A DNA stretch of 64,000 nt, taken from the NCBI GenBank assembly GCA_030432255.1, contig JAUIHS010000012.1, forward strand, positions 57,090 to 121,089. The letters are read 5' to 3'. Within the stretch, counting starts at the first letter, position 1. Every line of letters begins with the position of its first letter. The position numbers and the translations under genes are program-made. Shown one piece after another: positions 60,705 to 64,000 of the stretch. This DNA is from Phycisphaerae bacterium. Its GTDB lineage: Bacteria; Planctomycetota; Phycisphaerae; Phycisphaerales; UBA1924. A model generated the notes under the pieces. The model was given only the letters and a program-made list of their open reading frames with translations, was not told the DNA's origin and did no database searches.

Positions 60705-61996
60705 GTCTTCATCTCCCGAAGTACCTCGGCGAAGCGCCAGCAGTCCTCGTATGTGTTGTACAAGGGCGTCGGGGCGATGCGGATGACATTCGGTTCCCGG
60801 AAGTCGCAGATCACGCCCGCAGCCTGAAGGCGTTCAAAGAACGCCCGTCCACCTGATACGAGAAGGGACAGCTGGCATCCTCGAGCGGCGGGATCCCGGG
60901 GCGTAATCACCTGGACATCCTCCGATCCCACACTCTCGATCAGTCTCTCCAGGTACCCCGTCAGGCGCATACTCCGTTGGCGCAGCGCATCCAGCCCAAC
61001 GTCGTCAAAGATACCGAGTGAGGTCTTCACCGGGATCATTGAGAGGATCGGCGGGTTGCTCAGTGCCCACGCATCCGCGCTGCGCACCGGTGTGAAGTCC
61101 GGACCCATGCGAAAACGTGTCGCCGGGTCGTTTCCCCACCAGCCCTCGAAGCGGGGCATCGCTGCGTATGCATCCAGATCCATCTCCCGCACCCATCGTT
61201 CATGCACGAACGCGCCGGCGATCGCTCCCGCTCCTGCGTTGCCATACTTGTAGTGACACCACGCCGCGAAGTCTGCGCCGGTCTCATGCAGGTTCAGAGG
61301 CACATTTCCGAGGCCGTGAGCGCAATCCCAACCGACGAGGCACCCGGCCGCACGGGCAGCTTGCGTGATGCGCTTCATTTCGTAGTGCTGTCCACTGTAG
61401 TAGTTGACGGCGGCGAGGAGCACCAGCGCGATCCCGTGGTCACCGCTCAGGCGGTCTTCGATGTCTTCGGTGCGGATCATATGTTCGCCGTCCCGGGGGC
61501 GCACCCAGACCAGGCCATCATCGGGATCGAACCCATGGAAACGAATCTGGCTCTTCACCGCGTAGACATCAGAAGGGAAGCAGGGGCCGTCTATGAGAAT
61601 CCGGTAACGATCAGCGGTGGGGCGGTAGAAGGATGCCATCAGCAGGTGCAGGTTGACGGAGAGCGTGTTCATCACCACGACCTCGTGTGGATGCGCACCT
61701 ACGAGTCGCGCGAGGGGGGCACGCAACGGCTCGTGAAAGTCGTACCACGAATCGCGCGCTTCGAAGTGCCCTTCGACACCGTAGCGGGCCCAGTCGTCCA
61801 TGAACGCCTCGATCGCCGGACGCGCATCACGCGGCATCAAGCCCAGCGAATTGCCGCAGAGATAGATCGACTCGCGCTCCGGATCAGATGGCATCGGCGG
61901 AATGCAGAAGTGATCCCGACGGGACGGAACCGGGTCAGCCGCTTCCAGTTTGCGCGCGAAATCAGCATCCGGCCGGAATTCCTGCGGCCCCGTCAT
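60701..61996 (-). CDS. kynU: Kynureninase
   Basis: KynU is a PLP enzyme cleaving (3-hydroxy)kynurenine to (3-hydroxy)anthranilate and alanine. From the ATG at 61996, which overlaps the upstream stop (ATGA), it has 431 residues. YLCGNSLGLMPRDARP, SWYDFHEPLRAPLARLVGA, the PLP-region VGWDCAHGLGNVPL and the Schiff-base Lys250 in WCHYKYGNAGAGA are all characteristic. It is flanked by the ACMSD-like gene and kmo with 4-base overlaps, so translation is coupled. Confidence 0.97.
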   Translation of the reverse strand: MTGPQEFRPDADFARKLEAADPVPSRRDHFCIPPMPSDPERESIYLCGNSLGLMPRDARPAIEAFMDDWARYGVEGHFEARDSWYDFHEPLRAPLARLVGAHPHEVVVMNTLSVNLHLLMASFYRPTADRYRILIDGPCFPSDVYAVKSQIRFHGFDPDDGLVWVRPRDGEHMIRTEDIEDRLSGDHGIALVLLAAVNYYSGQHYEMKRITQAARAAGCLVGWDCAHGLGNVPLNLHETGADFAAWCHYKYGNAGAGAIAGAFVHERWVREMDLDAYAAMPRFEGWWGNDPATRFRMGPDFTPVRSADAWALSNPPILSMIPVKTSLGIFDDVGLDALRQRSMRLTGYLERLIESVGSEDVQVITPRDPAARGCQLSLLVSGGRAFFERLQAAGVICDFREPNVIRIAPTPLYNTYEDCWRFAEVLREMKT

Positions 61997-63054
61997 GCCA
62001 CGTCCCCGAAGTCGGAGGCGGCACATCCCAGGAACTCAAGGGCGGTACCGCTGAGCAATTGCTGCCTGACGGCGTCAGACAAGTCACCCATGGACTCGAT
62101 CAGACTGCCGGGATGGTGCTCGCCCAGGGGGAACGGGTAGTCGGATCCGAGCGCGATCCGGTCTGCACCGACAAGCCCGATCAACGCACGCAGGCAGTCT
62201 GGATCGTGCACCAGCGAATCCACATAGAAACGCCCGAGGTAGTCTCGTGGCGGCACCTTGTTATCGATCGCGCAGAGGTCGGGCCGGACATCGAACCCAT
62301 GCTGAACACGACCAACGGTTCCCGGAAAGCTGCCGCCGCCATGCGCGAAGCCGATGCGAAGATCCGGAAGACGCTCGAGGACGCCACCGAAGATCACCGA
62401 GCAGATCGCGCGGGAGGACTCCGCCGGCATGCCGACGAGCCATGGCAGCCAATACTTCGACATCTGCGGCGTCCCCATCATGTCCCACGGATGAACAAAA
62501 ACTGCCGCCCCGATCCTCGCGGCCGTCTCGAAGACGGGGAAGAGTGCGGGCTCGTTGAGGTTCCAGTCCTTCGCCTTGTTGTGCGGCGCAATGGGGTCAC
62601 CGGGCAGATTGACGTGCGAGCCGATCTGTACACCCGACATGCCCAGTTCATTGATGCAGCGTTCGAGTTCGCGACACGCCAGTTCCGGCTCCTGCATCGG
62701 GATGGTGCCAAGCCCCACGAAGCGCCTCGGATAGCGTGCACAGATTTCTGCGATGTGGTCATTGAGCAGGCGCGACAGGTCGTGTGCGTCGGCGGGCCTG
62801 GCCCAGTAGCTGAACATCACGGGGACCGTCGAGAGCGCCTGGACATCGACGCCGGTGACATCACAGTCCCGCATGCGCACCTGCGGGTCCCAGCAGTTGT
62901 CCTGGATCTCCCGGAAGAACCGATCGTCCACCATCATGCGGGCGCAGCACGGCTTGTGATGGTCCAGCCGGATGAACCCCCCATACCCATACCGTTCGCG
63001 CAAGTCGGGCCAGGACTCCGGGAGTATGTGGGTGTGGATGTCAACCTTCAGCAC
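61993..63054 (-). CDS. 2-amino-3-carboxymuconate semialdehyde decarboxylase-like amidohydrolase
   Basis: ACMSD decarboxylates the ring-opened product of 3-hydroxyanthranilate, diverting it from quinolinate/NAD to 2-aminomuconate. The 353-residue amidohydrolase-2 family protein has zinc ligands His7 and His9 (DIHTHILPE), His188 (VFVHPWDMMG), the catalytic-region His238 (FAHGGGSFP) and Asp305 (LGSDYPFPLGE), as in known ACMSD. A GTG start at 63054 follows AAAGGA. The preceding small membrane gene overlaps it by 14 bases. The operon setting supports ACMSD over other decarboxylases of the family. Confidence 0.92.
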   Translation of the reverse strand: MLKVDIHTHILPESWPDLRERYGYGGFIRLDHHKPCCARMMVDDRFFREIQDNCWDPQVRMRDCDVTGVDVQALSTVPVMFSYWARPADAHDLSRLLNDHIAEICARYPRRFVGLGTIPMQEPELACRELERCINELGMSGVQIGSHVNLPGDPIAPHNKAKDWNLNEPALFPVFETAARIGAAVFVHPWDMMGTPQMSKYWLPWLVGMPAESSRAICSVIFGGVLERLPDLRIGFAHGGGSFPGTVGRVQHGFDVRPDLCAIDNKVPPRDYLGRFYVDSLVHDPDCLRALIGLVGADRIALGSDYPFPLGEHHPGSLIESMGDLSDAVRQQLLSGTALEFLGCAASDFGDVA

Positions 63055-63343
63055 GATCGTCCTTTCTCTGGAACCAGCGCAGCTCGAGGATCAGCATGAT
63101 TCCGCCCGCTCCGCAAAGGGCCGCACCGAGTGAACCGGCGACCAGCGCGCCCCATTGCTCGGAGCCCGCATCCCACGCCGCCATCAGGGCGTCGCGTTCC
63201 GAGTCGCTGATATGCGGCCGGTGCGAGAGTTCGACCCACGCACCCTCGCGCGCCCGAAAGTCCATGTAGATCAGCCCCAGGGCCACGCCGATGAAACAGA
63301 GGCCGATGCCGCCGAGCAGGACGATGATGTGGCGGGTCTGCAC
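63041..63343 (-). CDS. Small two-span membrane protein inside the kynurenine operon
   Basis: The 100-residue protein starts at a GTG right after the kynA stop, with GGAGG six bases upstream. It has two hydrophobic segments (about 5-27 and 66-87) separated by a hydrophilic loop of about 40 residues (AREGAWVELSHRPHISDSER), and a basic C-terminus. I do not recognise a family. Its place between kynA and the ACMSD-like gene, with overlaps on both sides, suggests a role in the pathway, such as membrane docking of KMO or transport help, but this is speculative. Confidence 0.75.
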   Translation of the reverse strand: MQTRHIIVLLGGIGLCFIGVALGLIYMDFRAREGAWVELSHRPHISDSERDALMAAWDAGSEQWGALVAGSLGAALCGAGGIMLILELRWFQRKDDRAEG

Positions 63344-64000
63344 CTACGACCTCCCCAGCCTGGTGCGCACATCCCAGAGTTCCGGGAAGAGCCGGATGAA
63401 GACGGCATGTCTCAGGAATCCGACGCCCGAAGAGCCTCCGGTGCCCGTCTTGTAGCCGATGATCCGTTCCACGGTCTTCATGTGTCGGAAACGCCACAAC
63501 GAAAACTGCTCTTCCACGTCAATGAGCTTCTCACACATTTCGTATGCGTCCCAGTGCTCGGCGGGATCGTTGTAGACCCGCTCAAGGGCGACGATGGCGC
63601 CTTCACTTGTTTCACGAGGCTGTGCCCAGTCCCGCTCCACCACCTCCGACGGCATTCCGAGACCATGACGATGCAGGTACCGAAGAATCTCGTCGTAGAG
63701 ACTCGGGGCTCGCAGCGCGGCTTCGAGGCGATCCTTGATCTCCGGTGCGTGGCCGAACACGCGGAGAGCGTCCTCATCCTTGTTGCCGAGCAGAAACTCG
63801 ATCAGGCGATACTGATGAGATTGAAAGCCGCTTGCCGGCCCCAGCACGTGCCGGAACTGGAGATACTCGGTCGGTGTCAGTGTCTGGAGGACGGCCCATT
63901 GGTTGAAGAGTTGGGCCTGGATGTGCTTCACGCGCGCCAGGATCTTGAATGTCGGTTCCAGTTGATCACGCTGGACAAACCCGATGGCGGCCTCCAGTTC
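63344..64000 (-). CDS. kynA: Tryptophan 2,3-dioxygenase, N-terminus cut by window edge
   Basis: This haem enzyme opens the indole ring of Trp, giving N-formylkynurenine, the first step of the kynurenine pathway. The frame stays open to base 64000, so about 218 C-terminal residues of the usual 260-290 are visible. [20 protein letters not shown] and [20 protein letters not shown] are the core signatures. [18 protein letters not shown] contains the haem-binding His, followed by [20 protein letters not shown]. The real start lies outside the window; the internal GTG at 63931 is not the start. Confidence 0.96.
   Translation of the reverse strand, partial: ELEAAIGFVQRDQLEPTFKILARVKHIQAQLFNQWAVLQTLTPTEYLQFRHVLGPASGFQSHQYRLIEFLLGNKDEDALRVFGHAPEIKDRLEAALRAPSLYDEILRYLHRHGLGMPSEVVERDWAQPRETSEGAIVALERVYNDPAEHWDAYEMCEKLIDVEEQFSLWRFRHMKTVERIIGYKTGTGGSSGVGFLRHAVFIRLFPELWDVRTRLGRS

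Noticed and set aside
1..64000. CRISPR arrays, insertion sequences, prophage
   Set aside because: No regularly spaced repeats, transposase or phage structural gene was seen on either strand.

Overview
The window reads as a chromosomal segment of a GC-rich, Gram-negative planctomycete, most likely of the Phycisphaerae type. Signs for this are secreted proteins ending in paired dockerin-like repeats (DLNxLLxxWG), genes for Kdo and heptose sugars, an outer-membrane-style lipoprotein repertoire, a large CvpA-like membrane protein, GspE/PilT ATPases without a full pilus operon, and frequent GTG/TTG starts. This placement is inferred from gene style, not from a marker tree. No IS element, phage, integron or CRISPR array is visible, so it looks like core genome with some accessory genes.

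Layout. 1-4 kb: a truncated secreted subtilase, then def-fmt with a small HEVGH zincin gene overlapping fmt. 4.2-6.4 kb: a TPR protein and kdsB. 6.4-9 kb: feoA-feoB plus a small membrane protein behind a promoter with an overlapping Fur-like box. 9.1-12.7 kb: tRNA-Thr and a haem/copper oxidase assembly set (ctaB, ABC transporter, SCO1). 12.7-18.3 kb: a secreted endonuclease/phosphatase-fold protein, a SpoIID-like protein, a lipoprotein, ychF, aat and gmhA. 18.4-23.2 kb: tRNA-Lys, an SNF2 helicase paired with a SWIM zinc-finger protein, and tdk. 23.2-28.6 kb: tandem promoters before tRNA-Gln, then a GlmU-like uridylyltransferase lacking the acetyltransferase half, prs, rplY, pth, rpsF, ssb and rplI, ending in a terminator. 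The usual rpsR is absent from this run.

28.7-33.5 kb: a minus-strand set of a canonical PilT-like ATPase, a membrane-anchored GspE relative with degenerate catalytic motifs, and a CvpA-like protein with a large extra domain. 33.8-38.3 kb: a SprA-related HEQAH protein, asnS, a YceH-like protein, a sugar isomerase/epimerase-fold protein and a DDAH-like amidinohydrolase. 38.5-47.7 kb: an accessory, largely secreted region with a seven-loop EF-hand protein, an NTF2-like protein, an FG-GAP protein and a beta-helix protein with dockerin-like tails, an MBL-fold hydrolase, asparagine synthetase, a LigD phosphoesterase-like protein and a TPR lipoprotein. 47.8-53.7 kb: nrdR, a lipoprotein, a coiled-coil zinc-ribbon protein, cdsA, an unknown gene, uppS and rlmN.

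53.7-64 kb: a flavin-dependent halogenase-like protein, a NarL-type response regulator, an ECF-like sigma factor and an FHA protein, followed by a tightly coupled tryptophan-degradation operon: kynA (cut by the window edge), a small membrane protein, an ACMSD-like decarboxylase, kynU, kmo and kynB. The operon encodes most of the kynurenine route to 2-aminomuconate semialdehyde; 3-hydroxyanthranilate dioxygenase is not in the window.

The strongest leads for new biology are the degenerate membrane-bound GspE relative in its PilT/CvpA neighbourhood, the halogenase near the kynurenine operon, the small zincin coupled to def-fmt, and the promoter-bearing non-coding region before tRNA-Gln.
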